Positions 57,591-64,000 of a DNA stretch of 64,000 bases are shown here, piece after piece (within the stretch, counting starts at the first letter, position 1; every line of letters starts with the position of its first letter). Source of the DNA: Chloroflexota bacterium (GTDB lineage: Bacteria; Chloroflexota; Anaerolineae; UBA4142); contig JACRBM010000094.1 of the NCBI GenBank assembly GCA_016219275.1, positions 1-64,000 of the forward strand. Direction: 5' to 3'. Position numbers and translations under genes: made by a program. The notes under the pieces were generated by a model. It did no database searches. It had not been told where the DNA came from and saw only the letters and a list, made by a program, of their open reading frames with translations.

Positions 57591-59177
57591 ATGAAAACAG
57601 TTTATCTCGTCGCCAGTGGCGATTTGCGATTATCGGCGAACCAGAATTGTTGGGCGGCGCAGGACGCGATGGAAAAGCAAGTGATCGCGGCGGTCGCGCG
57701 CGAGGGCTGGAGGGTCAAGCGCGCGCATCCGTACGATCCGCAAGCGAAGCACGGCTTTCTCGATTCGCAGAAACGCGGCATTCAAGTATTTCGCACCATT
57801 CCGGCGGATGCGCCGCTCATCGTCGCCGAAGCGGTGTGGCAGTACACGCATCACGTCTTGCCCGGACTGATGACCCATCGCGGTCCGATTCTCACGGTTG
57901 CGAATTGGAGTGGGCAGTGGCCCGGCTTGGTTGGGATGTTGAACTTGAATGGCTCGCTCACCAAAGCCGGCGTCAAGTACTCGACGTTGTGGAGCGAAAA
58001 TTTCGACGACGAGTTTTTCATCAAGGGTCTGCGGAAATGGCTCAAGACCGGCAAGGTCGCGCACGACGCAGCGCACGTCCGCGCGTTTGCCGACGCGAAA
58101 ATACCGGCGAGCGCGGCAAAGATCGGCGCCAAGTTCGCGCAAGAATTTCGCGCGAACAAAAGCATCATGGGTATTTTTGACGAAGGGTGCATGGGGATGT
58201 ACAACGCGATCATCCCGGACGAATTGCTCAGCCCGGTCGGTGTGTTCAAGGAACGCCTCAGCCAGTCCGCGTTGTTCGCGAAAATGCGAACCGTGTCGGA
58301 TCAAGACGCGCGCGGGGTGTACGATTGGTTGCTTGCCAAAGGCATGAGGTTCGATCTCGGCAAGGATGAAAAAACCGAACTGACCGAAGCGCAAGTGTTG
58401 ACGCAGTGCAAGATGTACATCGCGGCAGTGCGAATCGCGGATGAATTTGGCTGCGACACGATTGGCATTCAGTATCAGCAAGGATTGAAAGATGTCACGC
58501 CCGCGTCCGATTTGGTCGAGGGCTTGCTCAACAATGTCGAGCGCCCGCCGGTCTGCCACCAAGTCACGGGCAAGGAATTGTTCGCGGGCAAAGCCATTCC
58601 GCATTTTAACGAAGTGGACGAATGTGCCGGACTCGACGCGCTGATTACGAATCGGCTGTGGAACATTTTTGGCTTTGCGCCGGAAACGACGTTGCACGAT
58701 GTGCGCTGGGGTCGCCAGGTCGGCGATCAATTCGTGTGGATTCTCGAAATCTCCGGCGCAGCGCCGCCGGCGCATTTTGTCGGCGGGTACGTGGGCGCGA
58801 CCGGCGAACGTCAACCCGCGATGTATTTTCCGCTCGGCGGAAGCACGATCAAAGGCATTAGCAAACCTGGGTTCGTCGTGTGGAGTCGCGTGTTTGTTGC
58901 GAACAACCAGATCAATTGCGACCTGGGTCTGGGCGAAGCGGTTGCGGTGCCGGATGACATCGCGCAAGACAACTGGAAGCAGACGACCTCGCAATGGCCC
59001 CTGATGCACCTGGTGATGCGCGGCATCTCACGCGATCAATTCATGGCGCGCCACAAAGCGAATCACATCCAGGTTGTTTACGCGCCAAGCGAAGCGGACG
59101 CGCGTCGCGCGTTGTTTGCGAAAGCCGCGGCGATGAACGAGTTGGGCATCAACACCGCGTTCTGCGGAAAAATCTAG
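57591..59177 (+). CDS. L-fucose/L-arabinose-isomerase-like protein
   Basis: A protein of 528 residues. It shows the isomerase layout of a Rossmann-like N-terminal part ([39 protein letters not shown]), a middle domain ([20 protein letters not shown]) and a C-terminal beta barrel ending in [20 protein letters not shown]. The EGCMGM and [12 protein letters not shown] blocks have the Glu/Asp placements of metal-dependent aldose-ketose isomerases. Substrate unknown. GGAG lies 6 nt before the ATG; the frame upstream to 57534 comes from the repeat. Confidence 0.85.
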   Translation: MKTVYLVASGDLRLSANQNCWAAQDAMEKQVIAAVAREGWRVKRAHPYDPQAKHGFLDSQKRGIQVFRTIPADAPLIVAEAVWQYTHHVLPGLMTHRGPILTVANWSGQWPGLVGMLNLNGSLTKAGVKYSTLWSENFDDEFFIKGLRKWLKTGKVAHDAAHVRAFADAKIPASAAKIGAKFAQEFRANKSIMGIFDEGCMGMYNAIIPDELLSPVGVFKERLSQSALFAKMRTVSDQDARGVYDWLLAKGMRFDLGKDEKTELTEAQVLTQCKMYIAAVRIADEFGCDTIGIQYQQGLKDVTPASDLVEGLLNNVERPPVCHQVTGKELFAGKAIPHFNEVDECAGLDALITNRLWNIFGFAPETTLHDVRWGRQVGDQFVWILEISGAAPPAHFVGGYVGATGERQPAMYFPLGGSTIKGISKPGFVVWSRVFVANNQINCDLGLGEAVAVPDDIAQDNWKQTTSQWPLMHLVMRGISRDQFMARHKANHIQVVYAPSEADARRALFAKAAAMNELGINTAFCGKI

Positions 59178-59238
59178 AAACGGCGACCGGGGAAACGGGA
59201 ACAAGTAGAATTGGATTTGTTTTACCGCCGAGAACGTA

Positions 59239-59280
59239 AAGAGCGCAGAGGAAACGGGAACCTCTGCGCTCTTGTTGCTT
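59239..59280 (+). terminator. Hairpin ending the sugar operon
   Basis: GAGCGCAGAGG (59241-59251) pairs with CCTCTGCGCTC (59261-59271) over a nine-base loop and is followed by TTGTTGCTT. It belongs to the same repeat style as the element at 1381 and probably ends the operon, though the T run is imperfect. Confidence 0.65.
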
Positions 59281-59834
59281 CCACCGCTCGCGGTCAGTGG
59301 ACGATGCCACCATTCCTAAACCACGCAATCCACATCACTGACAGACACTGGACGCACAAACAATGATCAGTGTGCTCTGCACAATCTTCGCATTACATTC
59401 GGACTAGAGACGTAGATCGCACCCACGCCAAACTCACCTTCAGGTTCGGCAATCCATTTCAATGTTCCTAGATTCTCCGGATTTGAGTTCGAGTCGGGTG
59501 AGATCAGACGTCAAGGGTTTGTCGTCCGACCAACATTTTTTTAACCGCCGTACGATTCGATGCACAGATCCAAGACCGGACGATTCTGCAATTTGTGATT
59601 TTGACGACCAACTTGGTAAAATTTTCTAAACCAATTGCGCGCAGAAACCTTGGAACATGAACTCCGCGCTCTCCGCGCGTTGGCGAAAAATTCCCAATTT
59701 GCACGATTGCCGGGGAGACGCGCTGCCGTGATTGTTCCAAATCAAACTATGACGTGGCTTTGACTGTGCTTTGACCGGTTTTAGACTTGGGGTTGGTATT
59801 CTGCAGGTGAAAAAATCAGAAGGAGTGTGACGCA
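59281..59834. other. Gene-poor region with a possible gene remnant
   Basis: About 550 bases with lower GC than the rest. On the minus strand an open stretch (about 59507 to 59367) reads PDSNSNPENLGTLKWIAEPE and continues GEFGVGAIYVSSPNVMRRLC before a stop. It looks protein-like but has no start codon and no ribosome site, so it may be a decayed gene. Toward 59771-59800, TTGACC and a TGGTAT box 17 bases later could be the promoter of the cytochrome-maturation operon. Confidence 0.35.
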
Positions 59835-60290
59835 ATGAGTAGTGTCGCGGTTCCGACGGTAGAGCGGACTGCATCCGTCAAGACGGGCGGGAAATGGAAA
59901 TTCATGATTGCCGGGTTGCTCATCCTCGGTGCGGTCGCGTTCGTCACGTTTTCATCGTTCCAATCGAACGCGATTTACTATTTGAATCTCAAAGAACTGA
60001 ACGCGCAACGCGGCTCGCTGATCAATCAACCTGTCCGCATCAACGCGCCGCTCGACAAATCGTCCATTCAGTTCGACGACAAGACGTTGACGCTCAAATT
60101 CAATCTGCAAGAAGACAACTATATTCTGCCGGTCGTGTACAAGGGCGTGGTGCCCGACACGATGGACAAGGGCGAAACGGTTGTCGCCGAAGGAAAACTG
60201 GGGCAGGACGGCGTGTTTTACGCCAACACGCTCCTCGTTAAATGTCCTTCCAAGTACGAATCCGAACCGAACGCCTCTGACGCTAAATGA
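59835..60290 (+). CDS. ccmE: Cytochrome c maturation haem chaperone CcmE, CXXXY type
   Basis: A protein of 151 residues. One membrane anchor (about 22-40) is followed by the CcmE OB-fold (YYLNLKELNAQRG, then DDKTLTLKFNLQEDNYILPV and YKGVVPDTMDKGETVVAEGK). In the haem-binding block the usual histidine (HxxxY) is a cysteine: VKCPSKY, Cys137 to Tyr141. This CXXXY form is known from archaea and some bacteria. It carries haem to the cytochromes on the outer face. GGAG is close to the ATG. Confidence 0.93.
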   Translation: MSSVAVPTVERTASVKTGGKWKFMIAGLLILGAVAFVTFSSFQSNAIYYLNLKELNAQRGSLINQPVRINAPLDKSSIQFDDKTLTLKFNLQEDNYILPVVYKGVVPDTMDKGETVVAEGKLGQDGVFYANTLLVKCPSKYESEPNASDAK

Positions 60291-60361
60291 ATCACATCTA
60301 GCGCAACGATGGAGTTGCGCTCGTTTCGTGATGTGGCTTGGCTAATGATGGAGACAAAGCT

Positions 60362-62446
60362 ATGACAGACTTTGCGATGGCTGACCTCGGCTACGCATCA
60401 CTTTTCCTCAGTTTGCTCTTTGCCCTCTACGCGGTCGGCGCGGCGATCTACGCCGCGCGCCGCAATCGCGCCGACGTGTACGCGAGCGCGCGCAACGCGA
60501 TCTATGTTGTCGCCGCGCTGACGACGCTTGCCGTCGCGATTCTCGAATGGGCGCTCATCACGCATCAATTCCGCTTTGAGTACGTCGCGCGGCAAACCAG
60601 TCGCGCCCAGCCGTTGCTCTACAACGTCTCGGCGTTGTGGGGCGGGCAAGAAGGTTCGTTGTTGTTCTGGGCGTGGATTCTCGCGCTGTTCACCGCAGTC
60701 GTGCTCGTGCAGAATCGGCGCAAGAATCAAGAATTGATGCCGTATGTCATCGCGGGCTTGGGCACGACGCTCGCGTTTTTCCTCGCGTTGATGACGATTG
60801 CCGCGAATCCTGAAGAAGTCGGTTCGGTGATCGCACTGCCGTTGACCTCAACGCTCGCCGCATCGCTCGTCGGCAGTCCGTTTCGCATGCTCGATTTTCT
60901 TCCGCGCGACGGCAATGGCTTGAATCCGCTTTTGCAGAATCCTGGGATGTTCATTCACCCCGTCACGCAGTACCTGGGTTACGTCGGCTTTACGATTCCC
61001 TTTGCGTTCGCGATGGCGGCGTTGTTCACGCGACGTTTGAGCGACGTGTGGATTCGCACGACGCGACGCTGGACGCTTGTGTCCTGGTTGTTCCTCTCAC
61101 TCGGCTTGGTATTCGGTATGCAGTGGGCGTACATGGAACTGGGCTGGGGCGGCTACTGGGGCTGGGATCCAGTCGAGAACGCGAGTCTGATGCCGTGGCT
61201 CACCGGCACCGCGTTCTTGCACAGCGTGATGATTCAAGAGAAACGCGGGATGCTCAAGGTGTGGAACCTCGTGCTCGTGATGCTCACGTTCATCCTGTCC
61301 TTGCTCGGCACGTTCATCACGCGCAGCGGCGTCATCGAATCGGTGCACGCGTTCGGTGTGTCGAGTCTCGGTCCCTGGTTCCTGGTTTTCCTCGGCGTGA
61401 CATTGTTGTCGTTCCTCTATTTGATGTTCGAGCGGATGAATGATTTGAAAGAAGAGAACGAACTCGATTCACTGCTCTCGCGCGAATCGTCGTTCTTGCT
61501 CAATAACTTGATTCTCGTCGGCGCGGCATTCGCGACGTTGTGGGGCACGATCTTTCCGATGGTCAGCGAAGCGATTACGCAAAAAAAGGTGACGGTTGGC
61601 GCGCCATTCTTCAATCAAGTGAACGGTCCGATTTTCTTTGCGCTGATTGTGCTGATCGGCATCTGTCCGTTGATCGGTTGGCGGCGCGCCACTTTCGAGA
61701 ATCTCGTGCGTAACTTTTTGCGCCCGCTCATTGTCGCGATACTTGCTACGGTTGTGCTGGTCATCGTTGGCGTGAATAACCCGATCAGCAATCTGGTGTT
61801 CAGTGTGTGCGCGTTCGTGCTTGCAACGATCGCGCTCGAATTCTATCGCGGACTCCTCGCGCGCCGGCGACAATACAATGAAAACTGGGTCGCGGCGGGC
61901 GTCAACCTCGTCTCGCAAAATCGCCGGCGCTACGGCGGCTATATCGTTCACATCGGCGTGATTCTCGCAGTCATCGGCATCGCCGGTTCGACGTTCCATC
62001 AAGTCGAAACCCAGGCGAATCTAAAATCGGGCGAAACATTGCGGATCAAAAACTTTACGCTCCAGTTCGACGGCTTGCAGATTTATCCGACCGAGAATCA
62101 TCAAGTGATTGCCGCACAGTTATCGGTATTTGAAAATGGCGCGCGCGTCGGGTCGCTCGCGCCGGAAAAAGATTTCTATCCCAGCCCGAATCCGGACATG
62201 TCGCAATGGACGACCGAGGTCGCCGTTCGCACGACTGCGACTGAAGACCTCTACGTGATTCTCGCCGGGTTCGACGACAAAGCCGGCACGGCGACACTCA
62301 AAGTGATCGTGAATCCGCTCATCGTGTGGCTGTGGGTTGGCTTTGCGGTGCTGGTGGGTGGCACGCTCATCGCGGTGTTGCCGGATCCGCGCGAAGAACG
62401 CGCCCTCGCGCGCGCGCGCACCCAGGAAGTTTTGGTTCAGGCATAA
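60362..62446 (+). CDS. ccmF: Cytochrome c haem lyase subunit CcmF
   Basis: A polytopic protein of 694 residues. It has the CcmF motifs LLYNVSALWGGQEGSLLFWA and the tryptophan-rich block WGGYWGWDPVENASLMPWL, with conserved His in MFIHPVTQYLGY and GYIVHIGVILAV-type segments. A periplasmic domain lies in the last third (STFHQVETQANLKSGETLRI). It attaches haem to apocytochrome c with CcmE. I chose the ATG at 60362, with GGAG 8 nt upstream, instead of the ATG at 60338. Confidence 0.93.
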   Translation: MTDFAMADLGYASLFLSLLFALYAVGAAIYAARRNRADVYASARNAIYVVAALTTLAVAILEWALITHQFRFEYVARQTSRAQPLLYNVSALWGGQEGSLLFWAWILALFTAVVLVQNRRKNQELMPYVIAGLGTTLAFFLALMTIAANPEEVGSVIALPLTSTLAASLVGSPFRMLDFLPRDGNGLNPLLQNPGMFIHPVTQYLGYVGFTIPFAFAMAALFTRRLSDVWIRTTRRWTLVSWLFLSLGLVFGMQWAYMELGWGGYWGWDPVENASLMPWLTGTAFLHSVMIQEKRGMLKVWNLVLVMLTFILSLLGTFITRSGVIESVHAFGVSSLGPWFLVFLGVTLLSFLYLMFERMNDLKEENELDSLLSRESSFLLNNLILVGAAFATLWGTIFPMVSEAITQKKVTVGAPFFNQVNGPIFFALIVLIGICPLIGWRRATFENLVRNFLRPLIVAILATVVLVIVGVNNPISNLVFSVCAFVLATIALEFYRGLLARRRQYNENWVAAGVNLVSQNRRRYGGYIVHIGVILAVIGIAGSTFHQVETQANLKSGETLRIKNFTLQFDGLQIYPTENHQVIAAQLSVFENGARVGSLAPEKDFYPSPNPDMSQWTTEVAVRTTATEDLYVILAGFDDKAGTATLKVIVNPLIVWLWVGFAVLVGGTLIAVLPDPREERALARARTQEVLVQA

Positions 62447-62457
62447 GGAATTACCGA

Positions 62458-62901
62458 ATGGCTTCAGTTGCAATCGCACTTGTCATCGTCGCGGCGGTCG
62501 CGTTTATCGCGTATCCGTTGTTCGCGCGCGGGCGCGCGGATGACACGCTCCTCGCGTCCGCCGCGGACCCGACCGTCGAGAATCTCGTCGTTCAACGCGA
62601 TGCGATGTACGCGGCGATCCGCGACCTGGAATCCGATCACGTGATGGGCAAGTTGTCGGATGAGGATTATCGAACGATGCGCTCCAAGTACGAAGGCAAA
62701 GCGGTCGCGATTTTGCGCGAACTCGATGGTTATCGCGCCGTCGTAGATGGAAATGAGGATGTGACCATCGAGCAAGAGGTCAAGCAATTGCGCCGCCGCG
62801 CGATGATCGAACGCAAATGTGTCAAGTGCGGCACGCGCGCGCAATCGAACGATCGCTTTTGCGCCAAGTGCGGTACGGCGATTGGTCGTGTGGTCAACTA
62901 A
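62458..62901 (+). CDS. CcmI-like membrane protein with C-terminal zinc ribbon
   Basis: A protein of 147 residues. An N-terminal membrane helix (about 3-22) precedes a helical CcmI-like stretch (VQRDAMYAAIRDLESDHVMG and LSDEDYRTMRSKYEGKAVAI). At the end sits a four-cysteine zinc ribbon: C121/C124 and C135/C138 in CVKCG and CAKCG. Apart from the ribbon it resembles the first part of CcmI/NrfG, which delivers apocytochrome. The frame upstream to 62326 lies inside ccmF. Confidence 0.75.
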   Translation: MASVAIALVIVAAVAFIAYPLFARGRADDTLLASAADPTVENLVVQRDAMYAAIRDLESDHVMGKLSDEDYRTMRSKYEGKAVAILRELDGYRAVVDGNEDVTIEQEVKQLRRRAMIERKCVKCGTRAQSNDRFCAKCGTAIGRVVN

Positions 62902-62931
62902 TCCGCGCGGTCAAATAGTGGGAGAGGGTCC

Positions 62932-63687
62932 ATGTCAGGTGGTGAATTTATCGCAGCGCACGTCACGGCAAGTGATAAGCATTTGTCCATTGGGTCATAC
63001 TGGAAATTTCTCGACGATCAAAAAATCGCGCCGATTGCGCGCGTGATCGGCGCGCTCGCGCTCGTCAATATCGCGATCGGTCTGTACATGGCATTGTTCT
63101 ACGCGCCGATGGAGCGAACGATGGGCGACGCGCAGAGGATTTTTTACTTTCACGTTCCCAGCGCGTGGGTCGGCTTTCTCGCGTTCTTTATCGTGTTCGT
63201 CGCCAGTCTCATTTTTTTGTGGAAACGCGAACGCAAGTGGGACGCGCTCGCGCTTTCCGCGGCGGAGATCGGCGTGGTGTTCACGACACTCGTCTTGTTG
63301 ACGGGTCCCTTGTGGGCGAAAAAAGCATGGGGCGCGTTCTGGGTCTGGGATGCGCGGCTCACGACGACCTTGGTTTTGTGGATGATCTATGTCGGCTATT
63401 TGATGTTGCGCGGTTCGGCGGAAGGTGAACGCCGCGCGCGGTTCGCTGCGGTGCTCGCGATTGTCGGCTTTCTCGATGTGCCGATCATCTACATCTCGGT
63501 CGCGTTGTGGCGCACGATGCATCCGACGTACGTCACCGGCGAGGGCGGACTCGCGCCGCAGATGACGCAAACGTTAATGGTCTGTCTCTTGTCGTTCACG
63601 TTGTTGTTCGCGTTCCTGTTGCTTCAACGCCTGCGGCTCGAACAAGCGCGCGACCAGGTAAATTTTCTGCGCGAGGCAACGGGGTGA
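62932..63687 (+). CDS. ccmC: Haem exporter permease CcmC
   Basis: A polytopic protein of 251 residues with six membrane helices. It has the CcmC signature MGDAQRIFYFHVPSAWVGFL and the tryptophan-rich block WGAFWVWDARLTTTLVLW, with His residues on the outside for haem binding. It passes haem to CcmE. GGGAGAGGG precedes the ATG at 62932. CcmA and CcmB are not in the window, so the ABC part may be elsewhere or absent. Confidence 0.93.
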   Translation: MSGGEFIAAHVTASDKHLSIGSYWKFLDDQKIAPIARVIGALALVNIAIGLYMALFYAPMERTMGDAQRIFYFHVPSAWVGFLAFFIVFVASLIFLWKRERKWDALALSAAEIGVVFTTLVLLTGPLWAKKAWGAFWVWDARLTTTLVLWMIYVGYLMLRGSAEGERRARFAAVLAIVGFLDVPIIYISVALWRTMHPTYVTGEGGLAPQMTQTLMVCLLSFTLLFAFLLLQRLRLEQARDQVNFLREATG

Positions 63688-63691
63688 CGCG

Positions 63692-63817
63692 ATGGAGTAT
63701 CTAGCGATAGCGTACAGTTTGATTGCGGTTGTGCTGATTGGTTATGGGGTAAGCGTGTGGCGGCGGGGTCAAGCCGTCCAACGCGAACGTGAATTGATCG
63801 AAACGAAAAACGATTGA
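63692..63817 (+). CDS. ccmD: CcmD-like small membrane protein
   Basis: A protein of 41 residues, MEYLAIAYSLIAVVLIGYGV then SVWRRGQAVQRERELIETKND: one membrane helix followed by a positively charged, helical tail, which is the CcmD pattern. It starts 4 nt after the ccmC stop. CcmD helps release CcmE from the CcmC complex. The function follows from size, topology and position rather than from a strict motif. Confidence 0.7.
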   Translation: MEYLAIAYSLIAVVLIGYGVSVWRRGQAVQRERELIETKND

Positions 63818-63828
63818 ACACACGTTTG

Positions 63829-63904
63829 CCCCGGTGATGTCTTCTCTCCGCAAGGCGGAATGTTTTGCCGATGAATGGCAGAGGACGCAACCGGGGATTT
63901 TTTT
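63829..63904 (+). ncRNA. Structured RNA ending in a terminator, unassigned
   Basis: CCCCGGT (63829-63835) pairs with ACCGGGG (63890-63896) and is followed by a run of seven T after one A. Within it GTCTTCT / AGAGGAC (63839-63845 with 63880-63886) encloses two short hairpins, TCCGC-AAG-GCGGA and TGCC-GATGAAT-GGCA. A multi-branch fold ending in a terminator is unusual for a simple terminator and could be an attenuator or riboswitch-like element before the next gene. I do not match it to a known class. Confidence 0.5.
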
Positions 63905-63921
63905 GTTTGGGAGAAGAAAAA

Positions 63922-64000
63922 ATGGACGAAGAAAAACAACGCGCGGTACAAGACTTGGTGCGCCAGATTCAAGATAAATCGGTCGAGTTGGCGGATCTCG
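63922..64000 (+). CDS. Amino-terminal fragment of an unidentified protein, cut by the window edge
   Basis: The ATG at 63922, with GGGAGAAG about 7 nt upstream, opens a frame of 26 codons to the window end. It begins MDEEKQRAVQDLVRQIQDK and looks helical and charged. No family can be named from this length. It follows the structured RNA at 63829. Confidence 0.6.
   Translation, partial: MDEEKQRAVQDLVRQIQDKSVELADL

Noticed and set aside
63829-63904. SAM or c-di-GMP riboswitch
   Set aside because: Parts (GCCGATGAATGGC, GACGCAACC) recall these classes, but the conserved cores are not present in the right order.

Overview
The window is about 57-60 % GC by eye and extremely rich in CGCG. It looks like a piece of a Chloroflexota (Anaerolineae-like) chromosome, probably from an environmental assembly. 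That guess rests on two DUF2298 ('Chlor_Arch_YYY') membrane proteins, an Agl23-type (TIGR03663) membrane protein, UPF0104 flippase-like proteins and a CXXXY-type CcmE. It also fits the many simple-repeat palindromes at gene junctions. The taxonomic call is inference.

Layout. (1) 1-4861, minus strand: an ArsR-type regulator, two LpxL-like acyltransferases, a PHP hydrolase, a hotdog thioesterase and a prenyltransferase-repeat-like protein, apparently one operon. (2) 5033-6722, plus strand: endonuclease V, a sirtuin and tRNA-Arg(UCU). (3) 6775-14833, minus strand: an alpha/beta hydrolase, a complete Dpp/Opp peptide ABC transporter and a small membrane protein. (4) 14981-19271: a 120-bp MITE-like element, two VOC proteins, a TolB-like lipoprotein and a two-component system. 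(5) 19479-42478, plus strand: a 23-kb surface-glycosylation cluster. It holds a sugar epimerase, a GT4 enzyme, methyltransferase, several GT39/DUF2298/Agl23 polytopic proteins (one fused to an NHL propeller), a secreted beta-helix protein, and UPF0104 flippase-like genes at both ends. (6) 42508-49525: an unknown 439-aa protein, an exonuclease, a DUF433/DUF5615 toxin-antitoxin-like pair, a metallophosphoesterase, methyltransferases including TrmI, a PEP/pyruvate-binding protein, a GIY-YIG protein and a selenocysteine tRNA. (7) 49556-59280, plus strand: a LacI-controlled sugar operon with YhcH, a UroD-like protein, a lipoprotein ABC importer without its ATPase, RraA-like, DUF4380-like and a fucose/arabinose-isomerase-like protein. 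(8) 59835-64000, plus strand: cytochrome c maturation genes (CcmE, CcmF, a CcmI-like zinc-ribbon protein, CcmC, CcmD-like), then a structured RNA/terminator and a new partial gene.

How the parts work together. Region 5 probably builds and transfers lipid-linked sugars to the cell surface. Region 7 imports and isomerises an unidentified sugar, with autorepression through a perfect 13-bp-arm operator on the LacI promoter. Region 8 delivers haem to c-type cytochromes through the variant (Cys) CcmE chemistry. Almost every junction inside operons carries a palindromic simple repeat. Several of these have a 7-nt period, and five have also entered the two DUF2298 genes in frame.

Limits. All calls come from reading the sequence. 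Family names come from recognised motifs, not from database searches. Start codons were often moved inward from the longest open frame on the basis of Shine-Dalgarno sites, overlaps and domain starts.
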